Shown: positions 37,335 through 49,910, counted from the stretch's first letter. The stretch is 52,994 nt of DNA from Chara braunii (GCA_003427395.1 BFEA01000323.1:1107119-1160112), one strand, 5' to 3'. A program made the numbers and translations. Notes: generated from the letters alone by a model not told the origin.

Positions 37335-38189
37335 GAGACATGGTTAGCGGGTGCATATATTTTCAGGTCTCCTTTCCAGGCAGTTCAACCACTTTAGGTT
37401 ACTACACCACTTTCAGATTGTGTGTGAATCTATACATGGGGTTGTCTAAAACCACCTTCAGGCAGTTCAGCCACTTCAGGTTGATACACCACTTTCAATT
37501 TGCCTACAGATCCATTGCTAATGGTGGGATGGGGGTTACTTGAAACCCCTTTCAGAAGCTTCAGCCACTTCAGCGGTTTCAGGTCCCCACCTGAAATTCC
37601 TGAAATGCCCTGAAGTGGTTGAAGCTTCTGAAAGGGGTCATAGCCTTTCAGATACCGTCATCCAACCATTTGGATGGGGGTATCTAAAACCCCTTTCAGA
37701 AACTTCATCCACTTCAGCGGTTTCAGGTCCCCACCTGAAATTTGTGAATTGATCTGAAGTGGCTGAAGCTTCTGAAAGGGGTTTCAGGTACCCCCGATCC
37801 CAAATGGTGGGGGTACCTGAAACCTCTTTCAGAAGCTTCAGCCACTTCAGCGGTTCCAGGTCCCCACCTGAAATTCCTGAAATGATCTGAAGTGGCTGAA
37901 GGTTCTGAAAGGGGTTTCACCCATCCAAATGGTTGGATGAGGGTACCTGAAACCTCTTTCAAAAGCTTCAGCCACTTCAGCGGTTTCAGGTCCCCACTTG
38001 AAATTTCTGAAATGACCTGAACTGGCTGAAAAAACAGGCAGAAAAAAAAAAAGAAAAACATAAAACTTGTCATGCAAACGACCCGAAACTTATGAAATGA
38101 CCTGAAGTGTCTTCATGCCTTTTCAGTGGTTTTATACCATTTCAGAATCATTCATTCTGAAATTTCAGGTGGTCGTTAACTGCGAGTGG
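37335..38189. mobile_element. Foldback tandem array inserted in R4
   Basis: The flanking CGGAGAG (37328-37334 and 38190-38196) is a likely 7-bp target duplication: other copies have a single continuous CTGCGGAGAGTGGGTGG here. Inside are four strong units of 130-144 bp (CGGTTTCAGGTCCCCACCTG or a variant at 37574, 37718, 37851 and 37981) with degenerate ones outside. Each unit is a long inverted repeat. One arm contains CCCCTTTCAGAAGCTTCAG and continues CCACTTCAG; the other contains CTGAAGTGGCTGAAGCTTC and continues TGAAAGGGG. Units are joined by palindromes such as CCATCCAAATGGTTGGATG. The long minus frames with repeated FRSFSHFRS-like peptides are by-products of the repeat. Confidence 0.75.
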
Positions 38190-39699
38190 CGGAGAGTAGG
38201 TGGTACACAGGTTCCATCCTGTAGTGGCAATCAACTCTGGTGGTCTAGGAGGCAAGCTTCATCATCCAGGGTCTGGAGAAAAATCAAGGGGTTCTACTTC
38301 AACGAATGTCACGGACTACAACGTCCAACCATAATAATTTTAAAAAGCAAAAGGCAAAAGGGGTTCTCCCTTCTCTCCTAAGTGCGTAACTTCTTCAATC
38401 ACTACGCACGGCCTCAAAGGGTCGTGTGAGCACAAGAAACATGATATAAAAGTTATGAGATAAGAGACGATCACTCTCACAATCACTGTGTGACTTCCTT
38501 CAAAAATATATACATATGATCAGAAGCAAAACGAAGTCTGGATTTCAATTCACAGAACATACCTGCAATCACATCAAAGATCCACATCGACAGAGCATAC
38601 ACTACACGGGGTCAATTTCAACCACTCTTTGCACTTACACCCCTTTGCCTTATCCACACACAACCCCAACCTTTGTCCACTTTCCCAAAACAAAATACTC
38701 AGTCCTTTTTACATGGTCATTCAATAAAGACCCGGTAAAAACCCAAAAGAAACATTGCAATCCACAGGGGTTAAGGCCTTTAGGTTGAGTAGCGAGAATG
38801 AAGTAGAGTTGAGTCGAAAACCGACCTGTTATCGAAGGATAACTGAAGAGTGACCCTTTATAGGATTAGGCTGAATGAATCGAGCCTTCAATCGAAAGTG
38901 TAATTGCATCACAGTACAGGCAAAAAAAAATCACTACTACGTTGGAGCCAACAAGAGAACGTGCTCCACCTCGTAGCCTAGCTCCTCTACTGAGTTATCT
39001 TCTACCTTCCTTCAACTGGAACCAAAGTCGTCGATAATTTTGACAGCATCTCCCCTGAACAGGGTGGATTGTCAAGTTTCACCTAGCTGAAAAATATTCC
39101 AACTTTTCAAATTCTGCAAAATTTCGGCAGCGCTTCCCATAAAAAAAGTGTCTTTTCAGAATTTCCAGGTATAAAAAAATGACTAACTCTTTGAGATCTG
39201 TACAAATTTTGGTAGCGTTTCCCGTAAGAACAGGAGACTGCCAAGATATATACAAAGTCGAAAATGCAAAGACAAACTACAACTATACTTCAAGTTGGGA
39301 CTAATTCCTGACACATATTTAGTAGTTAGGACAAGAGATAGCTTACACGACCCTTCTTTGAAGATGGTATCGTGAGCTAACACCAATCCTCACTTCTAGC
39401 AAGGTCAATCTTATCTTATCCCAAGCTTTCCTCCCAACATCCATCTCACCTACTTATGACTCCAGCACTCAGTGAGCATCTAAGACGAGTAAACTATCGA
39501 AAAGAAATTCCCAGAGATAGTCCGCAAAAAACATACCTAGGTGAGTGCAACAACATCTCTCGCAAACCCTCAGGTTCCTTCCCAGATCACATAATTCGTT
39601 TGAAATCCCTCGTTATTCCTTTTTTACCCTTCCTTACATAAGACATAATATCAGCCAATCCGACTTATGGATGTGACTGACCTGCCAGTTTGTATGACT

Positions 39700-40500
39700 A
39701 GGTCTCACCAATTTATGGTGCCCTAACCTGGTAAAACAGGTATACATAAGGCATAGGACCAAACCACACCAACTTATGGTGTGACCAAATTCTGACTAGA
39801 TGATTCACATAAGGCGTGTGACCGGGCCACACTAACTTATGGTAAGGCTGGTCAGCCTAAACGTTCGGCATACACACAGAGTTGAACCTCATCAACTTAT
39901 GAGGGGTCATCCTTTGCCTGAACAACGACAAAAGGCATATGACTAGAACACACCAACTTATGATGTGCCCAGTCAGCCCAAACAGTGATATATGGCATAG
40001 AACTAGGTTACCCAACTTATGAGTAGTTTTGCCCAACCTTGACAAAACCATATGCGCGAATGACTGAACAACCCACAACGTATGCGTTCGCCCAGCCTTC
40101 GCAATACAACCATGTTCAACGAATAAACATAAGGCATAAAACTCACCTCACCAACTTACTGTGTGATTACCCTCTGCCTGAACAATTGACTTAAGGCGTA
40201 TGACCGGGCCACACCAACTTATGGTGAGACCGGGCCGCACCAACTTATGGTGAGACCGGTCAGCCTGGACATTTAGCATACACGAAATAACTGAGCCACC
40301 TCAACTTATGAGGAGTCCAGCCTCTGTTTGAATAAAAGACGAAAGGCGTATGACCAGGACACACCAACTTATGATGTGGCTAGCCAGCCCACACGATTAC
40401 ATATAGCGTAGAACTAGGCTACTCAACTTATGAGTAGTCTAGCCCGCCTAAACAAGCAACAAGCGTATCTGACCGAACAACCCGCAACTTATGCGTTCGC
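39700..40500. repeat. E array of R4: hairpins with constant AACTTAT centre and changing arms
   Basis: Clear pairs are CACC/GGTG (39706-39720, centre AATTTAT), CACACC/GGTGTG (39765-39783), CCTCAT/ATGAGG (39887-39904), CACACC/GATGTG (39949-39967, one mismatch), CACC/GGTG twice near 40212 and 40238, CCTC/GAGG (40299-40313), CACACC/GATGTG near 40361, and CTAGGCTACTC/GAGTAGTCTAG (40414-40442, one G-T pair). Each hairpin follows a CATAAGGCRTATGACC-like lead-in, and the period is about 60-70 bp. Confidence 0.85.
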
Positions 40501-42184
40501 TCAGCCTCCGCTGTGGAGCGCATCGGTCCGGCACCGCATAAGGCACGGCGGGACCCTCCTGGTTGCGTCACGCAGGAGTTGGATTTTAATCCTCGTCGCG
40601 AATACACATAGAGTTTTCGCAAGCCGCTCCGGCCGAGTGCGCCAGCCATACCTCTCGCGAACCCCTACGACAGGATAAGGCCTACCCGAGGCACGACTTA
40701 CCTCCACCTTACAAGAGTTGTCACCTCCCTTTGGTGGCCATATCCCTGTCGAGCTACCTGTCCACAGTACGAAAGCTAATCAGCGGCAATCGCAGAAGCG
40801 GATCAGCCGAGGGCGTTTCTGGTTCGCTGTAGCATAGGGGGTACGGGTGGTTTTACGCCTCTATCGGACCCTCACGCAAACCGACGTTTTGAGGGGCTGA
40901 AGTCCCAAGCGCGACTCGTCGTCGGTCGACTAGGACGCATCTCACACACTACGCGCACACCACCCTAAAGAACATAAAAATAAAACACACACACACACAT
41001 ACATACATACATATACAGAACGACATATAACAAATAACGCGACAACACTCCTAGTCCTTTAGTAACCATCTCATAACTCTCCGATGCGGAAATCAGATAA
41101 GCGTCACGTGTGAGACTTAGTATAAAATCGTGCGGATGCAGGGCTAACTCATATCGACTCGCAATGCAAGCGTACGCAAGCAATCGAAATGATGGCGTGC
41201 TCTGTAGTACCCATACTCATGCGGTCCTCGTTAATGTCGAGGGTCGCATTTCGACACTCAAGTGTCGGCTGACAAACACCTCGAGGGATTGATCTCTCGA
41301 CGCTGGACAACCTCCAAAACCACACCCTCTTCTGCACCCTGCGGAGAGTGGATGGTACACAGTTTCATACCTGTAGTGGCAATCGTCTCTTGTCGCCCTG
41401 GAGATCAGCCTTATCATCCAGGATCTGGAAAGAAGTCAAGGGGTTTGACTTTGACGGTTGCCACAGACTACAACGTCCAACTATAAAAATTAACAAGCGA
41501 CATCAAAATAAATAAACATCCCAACACTCATGGTTGCCATTCTTACCGCCTCCAAAGTATGACTCATATACCAAACTCCAAATACTAATCTGCATAAAAA
41601 CATAGGCACAAACAATAGCCACATTGTCAGACACCAATGTGGTCAACTTTACTGTGCCTTGTAACTCACATCACGCCTCACACAGTCAAACCCCAATCAT
41701 AGTTCAAATTTTCATAAATCTCATAAGTTCTTTATAATGGTCATTAAAATAAATTCGGTTAAAACCCTCAAAGAAACATATCAAATCTCAGGGTTAAGGC
41801 ATGAAGTGGAGGTACAGGTATAAGCAAAGTTGTGTCGTGAGCCGAAAAGTCGGCGATCAACCAACCGACCTGTTATAAGTGATAACAAAAGATGATCACC
41901 GTAGGATCAGGTTAAAACTAGTCTTAATCCTAGATCGAATGTCCAAAGAAGACTTGTATCATACGGCAAGTCAATGCCCAAGCTAAATCGTCAATATATG
42001 GAGATAAAATCTCAATGACACGTTCTCACTCAAGATTCTCCTAATAACCAAGCTTAGGTCTACCTCTAAGCCAGTGCCCAAAGAAAGGTAGATCTATGAC
42101 ATAATCTCCCCCATACAGAGTGGATCGCCAGAGTCGTCATCTGTCAAAAATATAGTATATATCCTCTAAACTAAGAAAATTTCG

Positions 42185-42720
42185 GCAGCGCTTCCCGTAG
42201 AAAAACAATCTTCCCATAATTATATCAGCCTAAATGTGAAAACATAAATAATTTTCAATCTTCAAAGTCATTTTGTCTAACTCCCTGAGTTAACAAAAAT
42301 TTGGGTAGCACTACCTTTAGAAAATGAGACTTCCCAGATTTTCACTAAGCCATATATAAAAATCAAACAAGATGAACTTTGAAAAGTTAAATTTTGACTA
42401 ACTCGTTGGATTTGCAAAATTTCTGCAGCGCTTCCCATAGAGAAAGTAGCTTACTAAAATTTGTACAAAGCTAAGTGCAGAATTTAAAATGACTTTGACT
42501 TTTCATGGTCCAGTTGTTATTTAACTCTCTAAACCCAAGGTTCAATTGTTATTTAACTCCCTGAATTAGCAAAAATTTGGGCAGCACTCTCTTCAAAAAA
42601 GGAGACTCTCCAAGTTTTTACTAAGTCATATATAAAAGTCAGACAAACTGAACTTTGAAAAGACAAAATCTGACTAACTCCTTGGTTTTTTAAAAATTTC
42701 GGCAGCGCTTCCCGTAGAGA
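42185..42720 (-). repeat. D array of R5, A-B-A-B-A
   Basis: Cores lie near 42185 (A), 42302 (B), 42425 (A), 42581 (B) and 42701 (A). The wider A-to-B gap comes from a local duplication of the phrase around GTTGTTATTTAACTC (near 42510 and 42548). Confidence 0.88.
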
Positions 42721-43019
42721 AAGTGACCTACCAAGATATGTACAAGACCAAGTATAATAAAAGATCCCAGAAAATACAGAAATTAACCTCAGTAAAAAAA
42801 AACTTAGCTCAGAAAATGCGGGAATTGAAACTAACTCCAATGATTCTAGCATGTGGCGAGCATCTAAAGCAACTACCTTTCAACTGAAACTCAGACCAAG
42901 TATTAATCTCACTCAGTCGCATGCAAGGCCAAACCACAAAGGTAAGTACTCTCACCAGCCCAATGTCAACCTTATCAAACAATAGTTCATGATCTTTCAA
43001 TGATTTGTCCTTTTATACC

Positions 43020-43760
43020 CAGCTTACATAAGGCATAAAACTAAACCACCCAAACTTATGGAACATGTCTAGCTTAGTCATGGACTATACACAAACACAG
43101 GGCACAACAACTTTTTTCTTATTTGGGCATATGACTAGGTCACCCTAGTCGCCCTGAACTGTTTAAGTATCCAAATTATATATAATTTTATTTGCTTAGT
43201 ATTTTGAGGTAACTTATAACTGAACCGATTATCTTTAGCTCAAGATTCGGGTTGCCCCTTCGTACTACAAATTTATTCTTAATCAATACTCTCTTCAGTT
43301 TGTGATAAGCTATAGTCAGACCACCCAAATTTATGGAAATCTGTCTGACTAGCCTGTTCATAAGTAATGTAGTAATAAAATACAACCAAGTTATATCATT
43401 TTGGTTTCATCATGTGTGTGGCACTGGAATAAGGTCACCCAAACTTATGAAACATGTCTGGTCCTCAACCTTGTTCATTCTCTTAAAACCAAAGCAGGAA
43501 GAGGTTGAGCCACTGAAACGTATGGAACATGCTCAGACCTCCTCGTTCAGAACAAAAAAAAAGTTGAAAGAAACCCAAATTAAACAAGACGACCAAACCA
43601 CCCAAACTTATGGAACATGCTTGGTCCCCGAAAAGTCAATCACAGTCAGCTCTCACAAGTCAAGGCAACCAGACCACCCAAACTTATGGGAACTTGTATG
43701 GTCCTTCATGCAATCAAAAATAAACATAGCACTGGGCCCTTCTCAAACTTATGGAGACTT
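43020..43760 (-). repeat. E array of R5
   Basis: CCACCCAAACTTATGGAACATG or a close variant recurs near 43045, 43320, 43433, 43515, 43597, 43675 and 43740, each usually followed by TGGTCC or AGACC. The arms are less complementary than in R4. Confidence 0.85.
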
Positions 43761-45594
43761 GCCCGGTCTTTGGTTGACCCAGTCAGACACAAGCAATACA
43801 ACCTTTCTCTCATCCTTCCCCCAGATGCAATCCCACAATCTGCTTTCAGTCAAACAATAAAACTGAAACTGACATAGCACATACATCCATTTACTTAGTC
43901 TGGTTTGTATCTTGAAAGTCAAACTGAAAAGTCAAAGTAGGGATGCACACATTATACTCAGTCAAAACATAGCAAGGAGTGTAGATAAGGGTTATAATTG
44001 GGTTTAATAGAAGGGGATGAAAGGTTACCTCTCAGTTCCCTGCCTCCATAACTCCTCCTGAGTTCCGGCAGAGCTCCCACAATCGGTGGGTTGACTCCCC
44101 ACAGAGTCTTGCTGCGGTCCTACGGGTTGCAATCCCGCCTGCCGCCTTCCTCTCAGAACAAGATTAGACTTAGAGTAAGAAAGGCAGAATGAGGGGTTTC
44201 AGACTTTCGAGATACAAGAGAGGGACAAACTCAACTCCCAACGAGAGGGCCTTGCAATCTTCACTCGCATGAGGGCCCCGCAGTGGCAGCCAGGATACAA
44301 CACCAGCTTGGTCAAACTGATGTCAACCTTCAGTTGTTGACTTTATGACGACCTTTCAAATTCGCAATAAAGACTCCCCTTCAACGATCTCAATTCTCTT
44401 AGCAGGCTCGTGACCCGAAACCCATTGGTCACAAGTAGATCCGCAGTTTCGTGGCTCCCTTCCCTCTACTCCATCCTATAGGATGAACAGCGTACCGCCT
44501 CGTGACCAGGCCTACTCCTTGCGGCCTGTCTGCAGCTGCGTCACATGATACGATCGACAGAGCGTTAGCCAACGGGCGGGTCTTCAGTCATGCGACTCGT
44601 CCTTCTTTACTCATATACAACAGGCTGAGCAGCTCTTCAGTCAGCCGGTAATTCAACAGTCTCCACAACTGGTCTCCTTGCTGCGTCGGCTGATGGGATG
44701 GAGGTCTGACAACCAACAGATAAACCTGCAATCCCACAACCTTTCTTAAATTAACTTGCTTTGTATCGCACGGACCTCTTCCTTCGCAGCGTGACCACCA
44801 AGTATATTAACTATAAGGAAATTTGCGCCTTCGTGGTCGGTCTGCTAGCGCACATGCAGATGGGACAAGGTGCATACTGGTCAACAACCAAATCTGCAGA
44901 TTCATCGGCTTGTTTATTGCAGCTTCGTTTGGCGAACCGGGCTCTTCATCGAGTAATACACGAGTCTCTAGCTCCACAGTTGTTCCCTTGCTACTCCGCT
45001 TAGCAGGGGTGGGCAGCGCCCCGGACAGCAGGTAAGTTCTACAACCTTGTGGCTCGCTCCCTGCTGCTTCTCTTCACTGCTTCTCTTGCGCAATCTTGTC
45101 CCTCCTCATCAAGTGCAGTACTCGTACGAGCAGGCGGGGTACTACTATGCACGGGTCTTAGCTGTAGTCAAGGGAATTCCAACCCCGACTGCGCCCGTAC
45201 TGTACGAAAAGACTAGACGAACCTTCCGCTAGAGTACGGGTGGGTTCATCCCTCCTCCACGTTTAGCCTATGAGAATAAGCGATTGCTGCGATATCGGGA
45301 GATAGCTCGTATCTAGACTACGGGTTTTGCTCCTCTATGTACCGTCGTGCAATCGAAGCGGATCTCCCCCTCTATCATACTTACTGGCCTTCGGGAACAC
45401 AGGAATGTATCTTCCGTTAAAGCACGGAAAGGTACATTACTGTAGTCAACCTCTCACTTTCCTTTCGTAACTCGTTTTCTTGACACCCTCCCCCCACACC
45501 TCTTCTTTCCTCGCTCCCACCCTACACACTCATTGGCAAAACTAAGCTTACCATACGTCTTGCCCATGGCCAAAACTTGAAAAACGACTCTACT

Positions 45595-45624
45595 CTCGCT
45601 CGATTCCGTAAAGAACCGAGCGAG
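45595..45624. other. Hairpin in an I unit of R5
   Basis: CTCGCTCGATTC (45595-45606) pairs with GAACCGAGCGAG (45613-45624) at 11 of 12 positions. A neighbouring unit at 45956-45985 has CTCACTCGATTC and GAATCGAACGAG. Confidence 0.7.
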
Positions 45625-48599
45625 ATACTTACCTTTCGTTTCCTCCCTAACTCACCTCAGAGAACCACCGCGCACGTCTTTTCTACCCTGACTTTTTTTC
45701 TACCAACGTTTTTGTGGTTCTGAGTTTAGAAACCGGGTCGCCAACCCCTAAAAACACTAGATGTGAATCTTTATTTGCCCGTTCCTTTCGAGAAACGAGC
45801 GTGAAATTATTTATTCTTCTTTTTGCCAAAACCGACTTCCACCATCTACCCGCACACCTACCTTTCTTTACTAACTTTTATTGTACTAATCTATTACTAG
45901 AACTAAGTTCATCATCGAACTCGCCAGTGGCAAGAACCCCGAAATCGCAATTTTCCTCACTCGATTCCGATAAGAATCGAACGAGATAAGCTCTTCCAAT
46001 TGCGCACAGTCTTCTGTCCGCCTGTGCCATCTCAGTCTTCATTTACCCGCACTTGGCACACCCCGTTGTCTTGGTTCATTCCTCCCCTTTTCTGCCCCGC
46101 TTTCCAACTTTAACACTCGTTGTTTCTCCCTTTCTCTATGGCGCCTCGCTCAACACCGCTCTCTGGTGCTCTGCTCTTCACTCTGCCTTTCCTTTCTTCA
46201 AGTGCACCTGCGTGGCGTCCCGTCCACATTTACTTTCCTCCATTCATGGCCTTTGGCTCACTGTATCTCCTACCACCTTACTCCACGTTTGTGGCTAGCC
46301 GTGCGCTAATCTATACAACAACTCCACGCTGTAGGCACCACAACAGGTGCAGCCGGTACAGACAGTGAGATGGCAATCCAAAAAGTCGCCTCCGAGTTGA
46401 GTTGCCCGACAGCATAGGGTACTGAGGCGTGCGGCACACATTTTACTGTGGAGGTTGCTTGCTTTATTTAAACCTTTTTTTTTTCCACAGGTTAATTACT
46501 TAAACTCAACTGATTTATACACTCTTTTTCGAGTTCTTCCCCAAAGGAACACCCCATTGTGGGGATTAATCAGACACTTAACCTTTCAACTAACTAGAAG
46601 ATGAGGGTGTTTGACCCCATCACACATGCCACAAATGCACCTTATAGGTAGACCCCATTAAGCCCAATCCCACAAGTCATTACTGTTAAGCAAAAGTCAC
46701 TCATTTTAGCGATTCATCAAACGGATGGATGGGGGTATTCACTAAGTCTTGCAAAATAAAGGAAAATCATCCCTTTTGCTTATAAATCCTACTTTTATGA
46801 GTACGGTTCTTCGTTTCATCACACGTTTTGTCAATATCACTCATAAGCTTCACTTAGTGAGCAAGCTCTCATAATCTTCTTCCGAAAATAAAATTCACGT
46901 TCTTACTGCTTAAAATTACACACTCGTTGACACGCCACTTTCAACCAAACTAAAGTCGACTGGAGGGTTCAAAAAATCAGGTGTGTTTTCTCTGCCGCAG
47001 ACGACACTTCCACCGATATTCAGTCAAAACTTATATCTCTCAAGGAGTCTTAATCATGGAAGTCGTTGTAACTGACTAAACCGCTTGTGGCCTATAATAA
47101 GTTAAGTGAAGGACTTAGAACCAGCAGGCTTCCTCATTGCTTGTGTGCCTTTCACTAGCTATTACATGACTATGCAAGTTGGGATGTCGATTTGAACGTT
47201 TTTTTCCTTACCCTCTGCCACACACAAAAATCAACTGTGAGTCACAACCACTGGCCAAGCAAGGGCTCCCAGAACTTGACAGGTTTCCCTGGCACAGATG
47301 ACACCTTTACCGGCAGCTGAGAACCAACATAGTGGAGTTGCCGATTTGGTCGAGGATAAAACTCTTACTCCATAAAAAAAATATTTTCAAACCATCCTCC
47401 CACTCAAGGATGAGCATTCTATAAGATTTATTAAGACCCCATCCCACTTGAAGGAGAATCAACCATAAAAATTTTTCAGCCATCCCCCCACTCATGGATG
47501 GACTATCCATATAAACTTTAAGGTATCTTTCACTTGAAGATGAGTCAAAATGAAGCCAGTAACCACTTAGGTCGCCTTCATGCATAACCTCTCTCTTCAC
47601 ATAATTTTCTGGACTGTTCAAGTCTCTCATACATCTTTCACTTATAATCACGCTTTCTTCACTTTATCAAACCCTCTTTGGTTCGCACACTTCATCCACC
47701 TTTTTTTCTTCACATTGTTATTTTTTTCTTTCTCATACGTCAGTTATAATAAAAACCGAAAACCCACAAGGCCACAATGGTGAGAATGCCAATGACAACT
47801 AAAATGTACACGAATCTGCACCCCGGGGGAGTCAAAACCCATATCAGGATGGTCCTCAGAAGAGAATCAGATTATTTTGAATTTCAGATCCTCACAAGCC
47901 TCAAATCATCACAATTCCAGGTCCCAATCAGAAGCGAAGGACCTTATATAACATACCTTACGAATCATAAAAGACTGATATACACAAAATAACCCCAACC
48001 GTTCTGTCAAAAATAAAAGGACGTCAGCGTACAGACAATTGAATGTTATAAGACTTTCACTTGCACTCAACCAGACCTAAAATCAGCTTAGAGAGTGGAT
48101 AGTCAGGCTCACAGCGTACGTACAATCCCAAAAAGATGAGGATTCTCTTTCGAAATCGGAACTATATACAAAGTAAAATATATGTCTCATAAAAGTTGTA
48201 AACTCAGGCGAACGGTGTCATCCCTTATCTCCTTCCTTTACCATCCGAGTCTTACATGCGAGGGGTATGGTCAGTCTTTCCACAACAAGCACATACTATC
48301 TTTGCCCACCATTCTCGCCCTCTGCTATTCCTTTGTCCTATACGACTTACAGTTCATAACGTACCCTTGTCGTCACACGTTTTTTTAGGATCAGACGCAG
48401 TGGGCGGTAGGGCTATACCGACTTCCTCATGAACCCTTCGTTCCTCTATTCCCTTCTCTTTAGGAGCGTCAAACGTCCTCTCACAGCTATGAGCTGCAAC
48501 ATTTCTCATTGTAGTCTGCACCTCTTTTCTCTCAACACATTACTCTTTTTTCTGCTCTTTGCTCCATCTATGATTTCATTTGACGATCTTAACGTTATT

Positions 48600-49358
48600 C
48601 TAAAACCTACCTCTCATATCGTCAGAAGTGTCTGCCGCAAGGTCATTTGGTCTTTTGCCATGCCTACTCTTCTCATTATCCACCGACTCCTTTCTTTTCG
48701 TTGCTTCCCGCAAAGTATGACAGAGGTGTTGATCAAAATCGCCTTCTACAACATTCTCTCGTATTTTGTCTCATATAAGTCTCTCTTCTGTCCCACGGAT
48801 CAAATCATGTTGCTCTGCATCTGTAAAGTTCATAAGAAAGACAAAACACTTGTCATATTCAGACAACGCCCAGACATTGCGGGACGCTCGCTCATACTCC
48901 ATAAGAAAGTGCTCTACAGACACATAATTGTACCGATCTATCTTCTTCAGATCGTCTTTGGTCAGTTGTTCCTCACCTAGCCGGTATTTATTCCACATGT
49001 CATCATAAAACCTCCTCCATGATAAACCTGCTCTTCTAACCAACCCACTAACTTCCTCTTTCAAACTTATATAGATATGCTTTATAACCTCCTTTAGCGT
49101 CTGTTCCTCATTCCACTCCCAATGAGATGCTATTTGTTCAAACTTATCCAGAAAGTCAGAAACATAATAGCCCTTGAAAAAATTGATTTCAACCTTGGGT
49201 AGGTTGTCTCGCTCCCAATCTCGTAGACCCAGCAGAGAGGCGAGTTCCTCGACCCCAATCTTCCCTTGAGATCCTTCCATCCCGAGCTCTCTCGACCCCA
49301 TCACATGTTGAACAACAACGAGCAGTGTTAGGGTAGAGGTTCGAAGGAAGTCCGACAA
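48600..49358 (-). pseudogene. gag: Broken Ty3-type gag (retrotransposon gag domain)
   Basis: Gag would form the particle that packages element RNA. The open part (49358-48774, 195 codons) has a short variable N-terminus, then the retrotransposon-gag pattern: KVEINFFKGYYVSDFLDKFE, HWEWNEEQTLKEVIKH, a basic aromatic segment (SWRRFYDDMW) and a C-terminal helical part with VSVEHFLMEYERASRNV and DAEQHDLIRGTEERL. The TGA at 48771-48773 is probably a mutated codon, because the same frame continues for 56 sensible codons (DKIRENVVEGDFDQ first) to a TAG at 48600-48602. Tryptophan TGG to TGA is the simplest explanation. There is no zinc knuckle before the stop and no pol follows. The start is uncertain; an internal Met near residue 20 (before GSREL) is an alternative. 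Confidence 0.7.
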
Positions 49359-49476
49359 CTAGGTCAAATATAAAATATATCCCACTAAAATTACCCTACT
49401 ACTTATCATGAAAGCGCACATAAGAACCTATGGAGACCAACGGCGGTACCGAAGAGAGACTTTAAGCAAATATCCA

Positions 49477-49910
49477 GCAAGGGTTGTAGCTGAAGAGTAT
49501 GATATATTTTATAAACAACAATATGAACCCAACTCAACTACCAGTCATATAACAAGATAAACAACATATTTCATATTCCATAAGGCAAAAAATAAGACTA
49601 GCAATGAGTAAATAACATGATACAATTGTTACCCCTTCAATTCTTAAGCAAAACATATAATACAGAGGAGCGGTGTAATCCTCTTGAGATAACATCTTGA
49701 CTCCTGAGCCCCGCTATAAAGATCAAGCCTCACCGCAACCCTCTCTGGTTCCAGCGCTTAAACCTCACCGACCTTATCATTGTCAGATGGACAACCCTAT
49801 TCATATCTATCAAGGCAACGGACAACGAATTCTCACCCTTACAAATATGGTGGCCCTGCTTAAAGCGAGATGAACCTAGGTCGCTACTCCAGAACCGCTC
49901 TTATTAAGCA
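49477..49910. repeat. 434-bp direct repeat, copy 1
   Basis: Runs from GCAAGGGTTGTAGCTGAAGA to the TTAAGCA before 49911. It is nearly identical to 50073-50506 by eye, with scattered single-base changes, mostly transitions. It lies in the putative leader between primer site and gag. Confidence 0.92.

Larger units (their letters stand above)
36562..40511 (-). mobile_element. Composite repeat copy R4 (A-B-C-D-E), interrupted and truncated
   Basis: Starts TGTCGAGCGCATAAGTCC. A-B is split by an 855-bp insertion (37335-38189). C has a hairpin at 38826-38845. D is reduced to two A-type monomers (cores near 39126 and 39208, about 82 bp apart). E runs from about 39640 to 40500. The copy stops where R5 begins at 40512, so R5 appears inserted in the E array of R4. 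The rest of R4 would then lie beyond the window. Confidence 0.6.
40512..46440 (-). mobile_element. Composite repeat copy R5 (A-B-C-D-E-F-G-H-I); candidate 3' LTR
   Basis: Starts TGTGGAGCGCATCGG. A-B is 40512-41530, C runs to 42130, D 42185-42720, E 43020-43760, F-G 44030-44300, H 44400-45010, I 45240-46440. By eye its first ~450 bp are about nine-tenths identical to R6, many differences being C/T or G/A. This suits two LTRs of one element with old, probably methylated CpG sites. The far border is uncertain: TGTGTGCCGCACGCC (minus strand, from 46440) is a possible TG start, and GGAAAAAAAAAGG (minus, near 46475-46490) a possible polypurine tract, but they are 35 bases apart. Confidence 0.55.

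Noticed and set aside
37553-38077. Repeated FRSFSHFRS-type peptide on the minus strand
   Set aside because: It is produced by the foldback tandem units; the reverse arm encodes an equally open frame, and no start or domain is present.
37553-40500. CRISPR array suggested by regularly spaced palindromic repeats
   Set aside because: Spacers between units are themselves repeated and related, unit lengths vary, there is no leader or cas gene, and the setting is eukaryotic.
40428-40707. Two overlapping minus frames in A (starting MAGALGRSG and MEVSRASGRP) found again in R2, R3 and R6
   Set aside because: Both frames of the same DNA are open in the same copies, which points to repeat similarity and high GC, not to a protein.
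42930-42960. Splice-donor-like GGTAAGTACTCTCACC at the D/E border in several copies
   Set aside because: It is nearly palindromic and, as a donor, lies antisense to the gag element; no matching acceptor or exon was found.
48429-48980. 183-codon plus-strand frame
   Set aside because: It is the antisense shadow of the gag region and its downstream sequence, with no domain of its own.
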